64,000 nt of DNA from Chitinophagaceae bacterium (GTDB taxonomy: Bacteria; Bacteroidota; Bacteroidia; Chitinophagales; Chitinophagaceae). The stretch lies in assembly GCA_016787065.1 (NCBI GenBank), contig JAEUVD010000002.1:1-64000 (forward strand), read 5' to 3'. A model generated the notes under the pieces. The model was not told the origin of the DNA. It did not search any database and was given only the letters and a program-made list of their open reading frames with translations. A program made the position numbers and the translations under genes. Positions 32,901 to 41,909 of the stretch are shown one piece after another (the first letter of the stretch is position 1; the number at the start of each line of letters is the position of its first letter).

Positions 32901-35117
32901 TTATTTTTTTGTCTTCTTTTTGGGATCGCTTTTCTTGTCTACCGCGCTCTTCTTTTTTGCATCTTCCTTCGATCCTTTATTATTCTTATCCTTTGCGTTC
33001 TTGCTCGATTGTTTCGTCTCTGTTTTTTTGTTTTTGTCGTTCTTGCTTACCTCTTCTTTTTTAGTCTTGGTGCTCTTCCCTTTTTGCGCTCCTAGTTCCT
33101 TGTCGTTTGTTTTACTTGTATTCTTTCCATTCACTTCCCGTTTAATACCCGTTGTTGTTTTAGTTACTTTAACTCCTGGATTTGTTTTAGCGGGTTCGTC
33201 CTTTTTTGCTGGTTGCGAAGGAGATTTTGATGCCTTTTCTGTTTTTACATTGCTACTATCTTTTACAGATTTTGATGGCTTTAAGGAAACCGGTGCAGGT
33301 AAGCTTCGATAAACTATATTATCGTATGTGCGTTTCAAATTTTTTACCGAATCGCTGATACCGGGCTCATTGTACGTGCGCTTTTTTCTGGCTTCTTCAT
33401 CCTTTTGTAAACGTTCGGCTTTCTCTTGCGCTAAACGAGTTGCTTCTTCTTGAGCGGCTGCTTGCTTAGTGGCCTCTTCCTGAGCCAAACGATTTTTTTC
33501 CGCTTCAACCTTTACTGCTGTTTCCGTATCAATCGCCGCGGCTGCTTGCAAATTTTCAAGCCGCTCACGTTCTGCTTGTTCCTCTTCAATTCTTTTCTTC
33601 TCAGCGTCTTCTAAGGCTCTTCGCTTTTTAATTTCCTCATCTTGTCGTGCTTCAACTTGTCGTCGATCTTCATCAATGCGGGCCGTAACAGAACGAGCAT
33701 ATTCATCGTTCTTTTGCAACCTCTCCATCATTTCCTTTTCCTTACGCATTCTCTCCTCATCTTCTTTTTTCTGAATTTCGGCTAACGAATCTACTTCCTT
33801 CTTGTTATCGGTTGCTAGGAGGTTTTCTATTTTCCGTGCCTTTTCTGGATCGATAATGGGCTTATCGGAACCATAGGTATTGTTTACAATGGCAGGCTTG
33901 CTTAATTCTTTTTCTTCTTGCAATACAACTGGACGCTGCTCTTCTGCAGTAACCACAATGGCAGGTTCTACTTCCACCGGAGGTGTTTGAATCTCCGTTT
34001 TCACTGTTTCCTTTTGCTCTTCTACAGCTGTAACCGGTATAATTTCTTCAGATTTCTTGGCTACTGGTACGGGTGTTTCTTTTAAAGTTTCCTCTACATG
34101 TTTTACCACCTCTTCCAAGGATTTCAACTTAGGTGTTTCCATGGAACGATATTGAAGGTTCAGACGTTCACCAAGCTGTGGTTCCTGACCGGCTTTCATA
34201 TTGTTATACTGATACAAGAATTCTAACATCATTGCTTCAACTTGAGCTATATAATGCATATCCTCACCCTCTTTCACAATATGATACTCATTGGTTCCTA
34301 CCTTGCGCTTCTTTTCTGTGAAAATAAATTGATCATGTTCTAACGGGGCGTCAGCCAAATCGTTCAAGAGAAGTAATCGTGGATACCGGATGTTTATTTC
34401 CAGTGCCTTTTGTGTTAATTTTTCCCCTTTCTTAGCCCAAAAGCCTTGTAAGCCTTTATAATATTGTGCCGCGGCTCCACCTTTTATAGCTGTTGTTTCC
34501 GGTTTGGTTGGATTTAAAATATTTGGATCTGGTTTGGTTTCCACACTTGGTTTTGCATCCGTAACCGGCACTACTTCTTTAGGTGTAGCGAATGTTTTGT
34601 TTAGTGCTTCGTAGGTATATTGTTGTAAATTATATTTCTCAATGAGGTTCGTTAATCGGCTAACATAAGCTGGGTTGGTGGCGTAACCGGCACGCTTCAG
34701 TCCGCTGGCCCATGCCTTATAATCGGTAACTTCAATATCAAATAAAAAGTGGTAGCGATTATTATCTTTTAGAAAAACAGAATGATCGCGAAATGAATGC
34801 TGTGCGCTCGGGTATTTTCTGAAACACTCTTTGGGTGCATCATCGTCGTGCAAAAAAGTTTCACCTTTCCAGGTGTTTTTGCACTTAATGCCAAAGTGGT
34901 TATTAGCCTGGGTAGCTAACTCACTCATGCCGCAGGCACTTTCATGAATACCTTGAGCCAAGGTAATCGATGCTGGCACTCCGTAATTCATTTGTTCCTC
35001 TATGGCAATACGTTTATATTTTTCAACATAGGCATCCACATCCTCGGGCGATTGTGCGAAAGACGAAAGCGTTATTGAGCTTAAAAAGAAAATGAAGGCA
35101 ATTCTGATTGTATTCAT
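32901..35117 (-). CDS. LysM-containing glucosaminidase with long charged coiled-coil tail
   Basis: A 738-residue exported cell-wall hydrolase. After a signal peptide (ends near SSFAQS) comes a FlgJ-like glucosaminidase domain (about 25-175): the catalytic-type ASITLAQGIHESACGMSELA, then NNHFGIKCKNTWKGETF and YKAWASGLKRAGYATNPAYV. A LysM domain is near 275-320 (YHIVKEGEDMHYIAQVEAMM). The rest (about 350-738) is highly charged: proline-rich segments, then a Glu/Arg/Ala coiled coil (DAEKKRIEEEQAERERLENL), then a K/S-rich end (KTKKEEVSKNDKNKKTETKQ). It should act on peptidoglycan, probably in daughter-cell separation. It lies 9 bp after the O-methyltransferase and 5 bp before hpt. Confidence 0.88.
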   Translation of the reverse strand: MNTIRIAFIFFLSSITLSSFAQSPEDVDAYVEKYKRIAIEEQMNYGVPASITLAQGIHESACGMSELATQANNHFGIKCKNTWKGETFLHDDDAPKECFRKYPSAQHSFRDHSVFLKDNNRYHFLFDIEVTDYKAWASGLKRAGYATNPAYVSRLTNLIEKYNLQQYTYEALNKTFATPKEVVPVTDAKPSVETKPDPNILNPTKPETTAIKGGAAAQYYKGLQGFWAKKGEKLTQKALEINIRYPRLLLLNDLADAPLEHDQFIFTEKKRKVGTNEYHIVKEGEDMHYIAQVEAMMLEFLYQYNNMKAGQEPQLGERLNLQYRSMETPKLKSLEEVVKHVEETLKETPVPVAKKSEEIIPVTAVEEQKETVKTEIQTPPVEVEPAIVVTAEEQRPVVLQEEKELSKPAIVNNTYGSDKPIIDPEKARKIENLLATDNKKEVDSLAEIQKKEDEERMRKEKEMMERLQKNDEYARSVTARIDEDRRQVEARQDEEIKKRRALEDAEKKRIEEEQAERERLENLQAAAAIDTETAVKVEAEKNRLAQEEATKQAAAQEEATRLAQEKAERLQKDEEARKKRTYNEPGISDSVKNLKRTYDNIVYRSLPAPVSLKPSKSVKDSSNVKTEKASKSPSQPAKKDEPAKTNPGVKVTKTTTGIKREVNGKNTSKTNDKELGAQKGKSTKTKKEEVSKNDKNKKTETKQSSKNAKDKNNKGSKEDAKKKSAVDKKSDPKKKTKK

Positions 35118-35126
35118 TCGAAGAGA

Positions 35127-35768
35127 TTAAGGTTTTTTTCGTGAAATCATGATACCATCACGCAGGGGCAAAAGTACATGCTCGATACGGTTATCGGATG
35201 TCATTTTTTGGTTATAACTGTGCATGGCTTTAGCGTTCTTACCTGCTCGTTCCGGATGCAATACATCACCGTGGAAGAGCACGTTATCTGCTAAAATAAA
35301 TCCACCGGGTTTTACTTTATCAAATACCAAATCAAAATAGCGTTCGTAATTTGGTTTATCTGCATCAATAAAAACCAAGTCGAATTGATAAGGTAAATCC
35401 GGAATGATATCGGATGCGTTTCCTAGCAGAAGTTCAATTGTTGGGTTCGGTTTTTTAGCAATAAACTGTTTCGCTAATGCGGTTGTTTCTTCATTGCTAT
35501 CAATGCTAATTAATTTACCTGTGGGTTGCAAACCTTCAGCCAAACATAACGCTGAATAGCCGGTAAAGGTTCCGATTTCTAAAATGTATTGTGGTTTTAT
35601 CATAAAACTTATCATGCTCAACACGCGTCCCTGTAGATGTCCACTAAGCATAATGGGGAGTTCTGTTCGAAGATGTGTTTGTCGATTAAGTTCATGTAGA
35701 AGATCATCTTCCGGAGAAGAAAAGCGAGCGCAATAAGTATTAATTTCTTCAGAGGTGAGATGATGCAT
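35127..35768 (-). CDS. Class I SAM-dependent O-methyltransferase
   Basis: A 213-residue methyltransferase of the catechol/caffeoyl-CoA type. The AdoMet motif ILEIGTFTGYSALCLAEG is near 66-83, the acidic residue after strand 2 is in KLISIDSNEE, and the metal-binding aspartate region is DLVFIDADKPNYERYFD (about 130-146). The C-terminal half has the usual PGGFILADNVLFHGDVL. These enzymes need a divalent metal and methylate a hydroxyl; the acceptor is unknown. Its start overlaps the end of the symporter gene by 20 nt, so they are translationally coupled. Family certain; substrate not. Confidence 0.9.
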   Translation of the reverse strand: MHHLTSEEINTYCARFSSPEDDLLHELNRQTHLRTELPIMLSGHLQGRVLSMISFMIKPQYILEIGTFTGYSALCLAEGLQPTGKLISIDSNEETTALAKQFIAKKPNPTIELLLGNASDIIPDLPYQFDLVFIDADKPNYERYFDLVFDKVKPGGFILADNVLFHGDVLHPERAGKNAKAMHSYNQKMTSDNRIEHVLLPLRDGIMISRKKP

Positions 35769-37278
35769 GCGCTTCTTTTTTGGATGAAGAAAAGATGAAA
35801 AGCAAAACGAAGGTTATCAATCCATTGATGATCAGCAATTCATTTCCGATTTCATATTTACCAAAAATTGCTTGTTGATTCGTATCAACCAAATAACAAA
35901 GTAAGGGAGCTGCTATGCAAATTATAGGTACCAGAGAATCTTTTACTTGTCGTTTGGTTAGAATACCAAAAGTGAACAACCCTAAGAGCGGCCCATACGT
36001 ATAGGTGGCTATTTTCAAAATTACATCAATCATGCTTTGTTGATTAATCCACTTGAAAACGAGAACAGCTATTAAGAATACGAAGGCAAAGGCGATATGC
36101 ACTTGTTGGCGGATTTTCTTTTTCTTTTCTTCCGACCAATCTTCTCTACGTTGTATTCCAAGTAAATCAATACAAAAACTTGAGGTAAGCGCAGTGATTG
36201 CACCGTCGGCACTTGGGAACAGTGCTGATATCAGCGCGATAATAAAGATTATGGTAAAGGCTTGTGGCATAAATTTTAGCGCCATGGCCGGAAACAAATT
36301 ATCCTTACCCACATTGAGGTCGCCAATTGCGAAAGCTTCCAATGGTTTACCATTTTCGGTAATCAAGTGTAACGAAGCACCATTGCTTTCAGCATAGAGA
36401 TATAGAAGTCCACCTAAAAAGAGGAATAATAATATTACACCTAACATAATAACTGCTAGGGTGAGTATGTTTTTCTGACTGTCGCCTAATGTTTTAACGC
36501 TTATATTTTTTTGCATCATTTCTTGATCCATACCTGTCATGGTAATTGTAATAAATGCTCCGGCAAGAATTTGTTTGACGAAGAAAAGTTTACTATTCGG
36601 ATCGGTGAAAAATAATTTGCTATACCCTTTATCCTGCAATCTCACAACAGCCTCACCCATAGAAAGATCCATTTTCTGGAGAATGAAAACAACGCAAAGA
36701 ACCAATCCCGCCAGCATACAAACCGTTTGAAGTGTATCGGTCCAAACAATGGTTTTTACTCCCCCTTCAAACGTGTAGATTAGTATCATTCCGAGTATAA
36801 TAAGTGTAGTAACCCAAAATGGCACATGCATTTGATCGAGAATTACATGTTGAAGAATATTGACCACCAAGTATAGGCGGGCCGTTGCACCAAGTGTTCT
36901 ACTCAAGATAAAAAAGCCTGCCCCTGTTTTATAACTATGAACACCTAAGCGGGTGCTGAGATAATTGTAAATACTAGTTACTTGCAGTTTATAATAGAGC
37001 GGAAGCAAAACGTACGCGATGGTGATGTATCCAAGTAAATAGCCGAGCGTAATTTGAAAATAGGCGAACCCATTAGCCATAACCCCACCCGGCACGCTTA
37101 CGAAAGTTACACCACTGAGTGAAGTTCCAATCATACCAAAAGCCACTAACATCCAGTTTGAATTTCTATTACCGATAAAGAATGATTCGTTATTACTTTT
37201 TTTAGATGTGAGGTATGCAACCATCATCAACAATAGAAAATAGGCAGCAACAAAGCTTAACAAGATGTAAGGCGACAT
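35749..37278 (-). CDS. Sodium:solute symporter (SSS family)
   Basis: A 509-residue inner-membrane symporter with about 13 predicted helices. The family signatures are FGMIGTSLSGVTFVSVPGGV near residue 50, the GYLLGYITIAYVLLPLYYK stretch, RTLGATARLYL and, further on, ALISALFPSADGAITALTS. This is the conserved LeuT-fold Na+-coupled class (SSF). The substrate (sugar, amino acid, proline or other) cannot be read from the sequence. It lies 21 bp after the small membrane protein and overlaps the methyltransferase. The organisation suggests an operon of transport and modification, but no substrate link is visible. Confidence 0.88.
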   Translation of the reverse strand: MSPYILLSFVAAYFLLLMMVAYLTSKKSNNESFFIGNRNSNWMLVAFGMIGTSLSGVTFVSVPGGVMANGFAYFQITLGYLLGYITIAYVLLPLYYKLQVTSIYNYLSTRLGVHSYKTGAGFFILSRTLGATARLYLVVNILQHVILDQMHVPFWVTTLIILGMILIYTFEGGVKTIVWTDTLQTVCMLAGLVLCVVFILQKMDLSMGEAVVRLQDKGYSKLFFTDPNSKLFFVKQILAGAFITITMTGMDQEMMQKNISVKTLGDSQKNILTLAVIMLGVILLFLFLGGLLYLYAESNGASLHLITENGKPLEAFAIGDLNVGKDNLFPAMALKFMPQAFTIIFIIALISALFPSADGAITALTSSFCIDLLGIQRREDWSEEKKKKIRQQVHIAFAFVFLIAVLVFKWINQQSMIDVILKIATYTYGPLLGLFTFGILTKRQVKDSLVPIICIAAPLLCYLVDTNQQAIFGKYEIGNELLIINGLITFVLLFIFSSSKKEAHASSHL

Positions 37279-37299
37279 GCGGTAAAAATAATCGGATAC

Positions 37300-37791
37300 T
37301 TAAAAATATCCTAAATAAATTTCGCTGTGTCGGGTGTATTCAATATTGATGGCATCCTGAATGTGATAATATAAAAAGGTATCCTGATCTACTTCGATAC
37401 TATAAGTTGGTTCGGAGTTGATGTAAAAATGATAGGTGTTGTTTTGCGGCATGAATTTCTTTTCTAAAATAAGTACGGTTTCAACAACCTTTTCTTGAAG
37501 TTTCAAATCTTGTACATAAGGATGAAGCAATCGAAAATAGGTAATTGCCAAAGCGAAAATGTAAATGGCCATCATAATTAACTGGGCGTATAACCATACT
37601 TCCTTATCACTTAAACCGTCGTTTCCATCGTAGTAGCGATGTACGAGAAGTACCAAGAAAGGCATCATTAGGATGGCTACTAAAAGCCACTTCATACCCG
37701 TATAGAAATTTTTACTTTCCTTGATATAGCGGCGTTTCAAGAATTCAATTTCATCTTCACTCATACGTTCTGTTCGTAGCAGATTAGGCAT
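37300..37791 (-). CDS. Hypothetical two-helix membrane protein
   Basis: A 163-residue protein that I do not recognise. An acidic cytoplasmic start (MPNLLRTERMSEDEIEFLKR) is followed by one hydrophobic helix (WLLVAILMMPFLVLLVHRYY) and a second (LWLYAQLIMMAIYIFALAIT-like), with a soluble C-terminal domain rich in aromatic residues and acidic strands (NNTYHFYINSEPTYSIEVDQ). I start at 37791 rather than the upstream frame ATG (37842), because the latter overlaps the tRNA-Leu promoter side and the family-like start is at MPNLL. It is the first gene of the five-gene operon ending at hpt. A good promoter is not evident. Confidence 0.65.
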   Translation of the reverse strand: MPNLLRTERMSEDEIEFLKRRYIKESKNFYTGMKWLLVAILMMPFLVLLVHRYYDGNDGLSDKEVWLYAQLIMMAIYIFALAITYFRLLHPYVQDLKLQEKVVETVLILEKKFMPQNNTYHFYINSEPTYSIEVDQDTFLYYHIQDAINIEYTRHSEIYLGYF

Positions 37792-37837
37792 TTTTTGAGA
37801 TGTTGAAATGAAAGTTACAGTTTTTAAATAAAAATTA

Positions 37838-37845
37838 TACATTTG
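37838..37845 (+). promoter_or_regulatory. Candidate -7 element for tRNA-Leu
   Basis: TACATTTG lies 33 nt before the mature 5' end of tRNA-Leu. A canonical TTG is missing at the expected distance upstream. Confidence 0.45.
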
Positions 37846-37878
37846 CCTTCCTTTTGAAAGATGAATATCTTTCTTTAA

Positions 37879-37960
37879 GCGGGTGTGGCGAAATTGGTAG
37901 ACGTACCAGACTTAGGATCTGGCGCCGCGAGGCATGGGGGTTCGAGTCCCTCCACCCGCA
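37879..37960 (+). tRNA. tRNA-Leu (anticodon TAG)
   Basis: An 82-nt class II tRNA. The acceptor GCGGGTG pairs with CACCCGC, the anticodon stem CCAGA/TCTGG holds the loop CTTAGGA with anticodon TAG, the variable arm is long, and the T arm contains GTTCGAGTC. The discriminator is A and CCA is not encoded (the next bases are CAA), unlike tRNA-Arg here. Confidence 0.96.
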
Positions 37961-37963
37961 CAA

Positions 37964-38008
37964 AAAAACAAAAAGAGAAAGATGTTTTGTCTTTCTCTTT
38001 TTGTTTTT
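37964..38008 (+). terminator. tRNA-Leu terminator and partial copy of the following repeat
   Basis: A perfect 19-bp stem: the outer A5C part and GAGAAAGA pair with TCTTTCTC and the TTTTTG arm, around the loop TGTTTTG, ending in a T-rich run. It starts 3 bp beyond the tRNA end. The array that follows repeats the bases after this hairpin, so this looks like its founding unit. Confidence 0.85.
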
Positions 38009-38063
38009 CTTGCATTTTATAACACAGAATACTAGATCTAGTCATTCCTTTTTCATTCCATTA

Positions 38064-38580
38064 GAAAGAGAAACATAAGGAGAAAGAGAAAGCGTAAAAG
38101 CTATTCTCTTTTCGTTTTTTTTCACTTTATAACAGCAAATACGGCATATAGTTGTTCCTCTTTTTCATTCTATTAGAAAGAGAAACATAAGGAAAAATGA
38201 GAACGCGCAACGTTCATTCACTTCTTGTTTTTCTTTCACTTTATAACAGCAAATACAGCATCTTGTAGTTTCATTTTCCCGCCAATAAGAAAGAGAAACA
38301 TAAGGAAAAAGAGTAAGCGCAACGTTCATTCACTTCTTGTTTTTCTTTCACTTTATAACACCAAATACTAGTTCTAGTCGTTCCATTTTCCTGCCTTTTA
38401 GAAAGAGAAACATAAGGAGAAAGAGAAAGTGTAAAAGCTATTCTCTTTTCGTTTTTCTTGCATTTTCTAACAAAATACTAGTTCTAGTCGTTTCATTTTC
38501 CGTTCTATTAGAAAGAGAAACATAAGGAAACAGAGAATGGCCATTCCACTTTCTCTTTCTCCTTATGTTTCTCTTTCTAA
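38064..38580. repeat. Tandem array of five ~112-bp units
   Basis: Five imperfect units start with GAAAGAGAAACATAAGG at 38064, 38176, 38289, 38401 and 38511 (spacing 112, 113, 112 and 110 bp). A partial unit precedes them at 37964. Each unit has a GAGAAAG arm, a pyrimidine-rich arm, TTTATAACA-like and TACTAG(T/A)TCTAGTC blocks, and a T/C-rich end. Variation is greater in the middle of units 2 and 3. The last unit folds back on itself (a perfect 20-bp inverted repeat, 38508-38527 with 38561-38580). The array is noncoding; it is between tRNA-Leu and the end of secY. Confidence 0.85.
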
Positions 38581-38654
38581 CATCCAAACTCCCTATCAAT
38601 AATAATATCCTTTAAGACTTACTCTTAACAACAAAATTCAATTCGGATTTCGAA

Positions 38655-38685
38655 AACAAAAAAATACCCGCCTTGCGGCGGGTAT
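38655..38685 (-). terminator. Terminator of the S10-spc operon
   Basis: A perfect 9-bp stem (ATACCCGCC/GGCGGGTAT) with loop TTGC. On the minus strand it is followed by TTTTTTTGTTTT. It lies 28 bp beyond the secY stop and closes the ribosomal-protein operon. Confidence 0.92.
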
Positions 38686-38713
38686 CAATATTTCAAGAAA
38701 ATATAATTGTATT

Positions 38714-40048
38714 CTAAACTGCTGTTGCAGCTTGTCGGCCAACGATACGACCTGTTTTCATCAAGCCATCGTAATGACGCATTAATAACTGACTTTCGAT
38801 TTGTTGAAGGGTATCTAAGATAACACCCACCATAATCAACATCGATGTTCCTCCAAAGAAACTAGCCAAACCGGAAGTGATATTCGCTTGTCCTGCTAAG
38901 CCTGGTAAAATACCCAATGCCGCTAAGAAAATTGCTCCTGGCAACGTAATTCTATCCATGATAGCACCGATGTAATTAGCAGTATCTTCACCCGGTTTAA
39001 TACCCGGAATAAATCCATTATTACGTTTCAAATCGTCTGCCATTTGTGTTGGGTTGAAGATCAACGCTGTGTACAAATAAGTAAATACAATTACCAATAT
39101 GGCATAAATAATATTATACCAAAGTGATCCTGGGTTTGTAAGATGCTTTACAATACCCTGAGCTGTTTCTCCGGATCCAAATCCTGCGATAGTAGATGGA
39201 ATGAATAACATAGCCTGAGCAAAGATGATAGGCATTACACCGGCAGCATTTACTTTAATAGGAATAAAATCGCGACTACCGGATAGGTCTTTTTCTGACG
39301 TAGCTCCAACAATACGACGCGCATAATTTAATGGAATTCGGCGTGTACCTTGAACTAACAGAATAATCGCCATGATGATAACCACCATCAATGCGATTTC
39401 AATTAAGAAGATTAATAATCCGCCACCACCACCTGTGGTTTTAGCCGCGAACTCTTGAGCTAATGAGTGAGGTAAACGAGCTATGATACCTGCCGAGATA
39501 ATCAACGAAGTTCCGTTGCCTATTCCTTTATCGGTAATTTTTTCACCCAACCACATTACGAATAAGGTACCTGCAGTTAACACAACCACCGTTGTAAGCA
39601 TCCACCATTTAGTATCATCCATGATAGCAGCGCCATGTTGAGAACGCAAATAAGTAATATAACCAATGGCTTGAAACAAGGTTACAGCCACAGTAACATA
39701 ACGCGTTATTAGATTAATTTGTTTACGTCCGCTTTCCTCTTTAGACAATTTCTGTAATTGCGGAATAGCGATTTGAGCTAATTGCATAGCAATACTAGCT
39801 GAAATGTAAGGCATGATACCTAACGCAAAAATGGAGGCATTGTTAAATGCTCCACCCGCGAACATGTTGAATAAACCTAACAGCCCGTTTTGGTTTTTAG
39901 CCTGCTCCAGATCATTTGGATTTACACCTGGAAGCACGACATGACAACCCACGCGATACACAAGCAACAAGGCTAACGTGAACAGAATTCTGTTACGCAA
40001 CTCCTCGATGCTCCAGATATTTTTTATAGTCTCGATAAATTTTTTCAT
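38714..40048 (-). CDS. secY: Protein translocase subunit SecY
   Basis: A 444-residue SecY, the channel of the Sec translocon in the inner membrane. The ten-helix pattern and landmarks are present: ALLLVYRVGCHVVLPGVNPN near the N-terminus, GLFNMFAGGAFNNASIFALG, LGIMPYISASIAMQLAQIAI, the lateral-gate region TDKGIGNGTSLIISAGIIA and the cytoplasmic loop RRIPLNYARRIVG. It follows rplO by 82 bp in the S10-spc operon. Usually map, infA, rpmJ and the alpha operon follow in Bacteroidetes; here a terminator and the tRNA-Leu repeat region follow. Confidence 0.98.
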   Translation of the reverse strand: MKKFIETIKNIWSIEELRNRILFTLALLLVYRVGCHVVLPGVNPNDLEQAKNQNGLLGLFNMFAGGAFNNASIFALGIMPYISASIAMQLAQIAIPQLQKLSKEESGRKQINLITRYVTVAVTLFQAIGYITYLRSQHGAAIMDDTKWWMLTTVVVLTAGTLFVMWLGEKITDKGIGNGTSLIISAGIIARLPHSLAQEFAAKTTGGGGGLLIFLIEIALMVVIIMAIILLVQGTRRIPLNYARRIVGATSEKDLSGSRDFIPIKVNAAGVMPIIFAQAMLFIPSTIAGFGSGETAQGIVKHLTNPGSLWYNIIYAILVIVFTYLYTALIFNPTQMADDLKRNNGFIPGIKPGEDTANYIGAIMDRITLPGAIFLAALGILPGLAGQANITSGLASFFGGTSMLIMVGVILDTLQQIESQLLMRHYDGLMKTGRIVGRQAATAV

Positions 40049-40130
40049 TCTCTTGTTATGCTATGCAGTTTTTTGATGTCGCAATTTATGGTTAATAATT
40101 GCTTTTTCAAAGTAAATTTTAGCCTGAGTA

Positions 40131-40580
40131 TTAAAGGATTTCTACAGATCCGCCTGCAGCTTCGATTGCTTTTTTAGCACTTTCAGAGCATGCATTCACT
40201 TTGAAAACCATTTTAGATTTGATTTCGCCGCGTCCTAAGATTTTAATTAAATCGGTTTGATTAATTAAACGAGTGATATATAACGTTTCAGGAGAAACTT
40301 CTGTTAATCCGTAGCGTTCTGCTAAGGCGTCTATTTGTCCTAAATTAAGCACTTTATAATCAATACGATTAATATTTTTAAATCCACGTTTTGGCAAACG
40401 ACGGTGAATAGGCATCTGACCACCTTCACTACCACGACGGAATTTGAAGCTTGCGTGTTGTTGAGCTCCCTTATTACCACGTGTAGAGGTTCCGCCTTTA
40501 CCGCTTGACTCACCACGACCTAAGCGTTTTCCATCCTTATGAATACTGCCTTCTGCAGGTTTCAATGTATGTAAGTTCAT
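40131..40580 (-). CDS. rplO: Ribosomal protein uL15
   Basis: A 149-residue large-subunit protein. The basic N-terminal motif KRLGRGESSGKGGTSTRGNK and the GGQMPIHRRLPKRGFKNINR segment match the family; the C-terminal globular part (AKKAIEAAGGSVEI) is intact. It is 8 bp downstream of rpmD in the spc operon. Normal length. Confidence 0.97.
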   Translation of the reverse strand: MNLHTLKPAEGSIHKDGKRLGRGESSGKGGTSTRGNKGAQQHASFKFRRGSEGGQMPIHRRLPKRGFKNINRIDYKVLNLGQIDALAERYGLTEVSPETLYITRLINQTDLIKILGRGEIKSKMVFKVNACSESAKKAIEAAGGSVEIL

Positions 40581-40588
40581 TGCTATTA

Positions 40589-40765
40589 TTAGTTTTCAGT
40601 TTTTACTAAATGTTCTACTTTCTTAACCATACCTAAGATCTGCGGTGTAGCTTCATGCTCAACCGTCTGGTGCATTTTTTTCAAACCTAAGGCCTTCAGG
40701 GTATTTTTCTGACGGTGAGAACGGTCGATTGCACTTTTTACTTGCGTTATTTTAATCTTTGCCAT
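40589..40765 (-). CDS. rpmD: Ribosomal protein uL30
   Basis: A 58-residue uL30 between rpsE and rplO, translated by hand on the minus strand: MAKIKITQVKSAIDRSHRQK, then NTLKALGLKKMHQTVEHEAT and a C-terminal MVKKVEHLVKTEN. This is the usual length and order (S5-L30-L15). It is 66 bp downstream of rpsE. Confidence 0.95.
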   Translation of the reverse strand: MAKIKITQVKSAIDRSHRQKNTLKALGLKKMHQTVEHEATPQILGMVKKVEHLVKTEN

Positions 40766-40831
40766 GTTCTTTTAATTTGCAATTTTCAATGTTGTTTCCT
40801 TCATTAAAAATTAGGTCTTCAGAGTTTTTAA

Positions 40832-41350
40832 TTATCCGTTGAATACTTTTTTCAGGTTAACATTACGTTCTTTAGCAACCTGAATTGGTTCGCGCATCGA
40901 TGATAAAGCATGGATAGTTGCTTTTACTACGTTATGAGGATTAGCAGAACCTAATGATTTAGCCAATACATCTGTAACACCAGCACTCTCCAACACAGCA
41001 CGCATGCTACCTCCGGCGATTACTCCAGTACCGTGTGATGCTGGTTTAATCATAACCTTCGCAGCACCTTTTTTAGCAAAAATTTCATGCGGAACAGTAC
41101 CATGAAGAATAGGCACTTTCACCAAATTCTTCTTTGCATCATCGATTCCCTTTTGAATTGCCATTTGCACTTCCTTTGCCTTTCCTAAACCTGTTCCGAT
41201 AATTCCATTACCGTTTCCAACCACCACTAATGCAGAGAAGCTAAATGTACGGCCACCTTTAGTAGTTTTAACTACACGGTTTATCGCAACTACTTTTTCT
41301 TGTAGTTCAATTTCTCCGGACTTAACTCTGTTTGTTTCTGTTTTTGACAT
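40832..41350 (-). CDS. rpsE: Ribosomal protein uS5
   Basis: A 172-residue small-subunit protein. The N-terminal double-stranded-RNA-binding domain has [20 protein letters not shown] and the nucleotide-like loop [17 protein letters not shown]; the C-terminal domain has [19 protein letters not shown] and [19 protein letters not shown]. It is a fidelity protein at the A site. About 115 bp separate it from rplR. Confidence 0.97.
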   Translation of the reverse strand: MSKTETNRVKSGEIELQEKVVAINRVVKTTKGGRTFSFSALVVVGNGNGIIGTGLGKAKEVQMAIQKGIDDAKKNLVKVPILHGTVPHEIFAKKGAAKVMIKPASHGTGVIAGGSMRAVLESAGVTDVLAKSLGSANPHNVVKATIHALSSMREPIQVAKERNVNLKKVFNG

Positions 41351-41465
41351 CCCTAAACTATTTTGGGTTTTGAATTTTTATTTTTTTGTTTTCTTAATGA
41401 TCAGAAATTCAGTTGACTTCTGACATGATTTAGATTGAAGCGGATAAGTTTATTCCGCTGAAAGC

Positions 41466-41816
41466 TTAGAAGTTCAATCCGCCTTCACGTGCACCTTCAG
41501 CCAATGCTTTTACACGCCCGTGATACAAATTTCCTCCACGATCAAACACACAAGCAGAGATTCCTTTTGCTTTTGCCGATTCAGCGATTGCTATTCCTAC
41601 TGCTTTCGCCTTGTCGGATTTTGTACCATCATTAGCAATTGCCTTATTTCTGCTATTGGCTGATGCTAAGGTTACTCCTTTCACATCATCAATCAACTGT
41701 GCATAAATATCCCGATTACTGCGAAATACAGCTAAACGAGGGCGTTCTGCAGTACCAGAAACTTTTTTACGGATTCTGAATTTCAGCTTTTGCTTTTTTA
41801 CTACTTTGCTATCCAT
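41466..41816 (-). CDS. rplR: Ribosomal protein uL18
   Basis: A 116-residue 5S-rRNA-binding protein. [20 protein letters not shown] and [20 protein letters not shown] are present, and the C-terminus has [20 protein letters not shown] with the final basic end. Normal length; spc operon gene between rplF and rpsE. Confidence 0.97.
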   Translation of the reverse strand: MDSKVVKKQKLKFRIRKKVSGTAERPRLAVFRSNRDIYAQLIDDVKGVTLASANSRNKAIANDGTKSDKAKAVGIAIAESAKAKGISACVFDRGGNLYHGRVKALAEGAREGGLNF

Positions 41817-41909
41817 TTTTCTTTTATTTTAAGGAAACGACTGTAACCGTATCCTGATTAGTTATTTTATTTATACATCACTTGTAACTACGAAGCAATG
41901 CGGTTATTT

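Noticed and set aside
37854..38078. A 74-codon plus-strand frame
   Set aside because: It covers tRNA-Leu and the first repeat unit, and its peptide is a translation of the tRNA.
37964..38580. CRISPR array
   Set aside because: The units are about 112 bp and the whole unit repeats; there are no unique spacers of constant size and no cas genes nearby.
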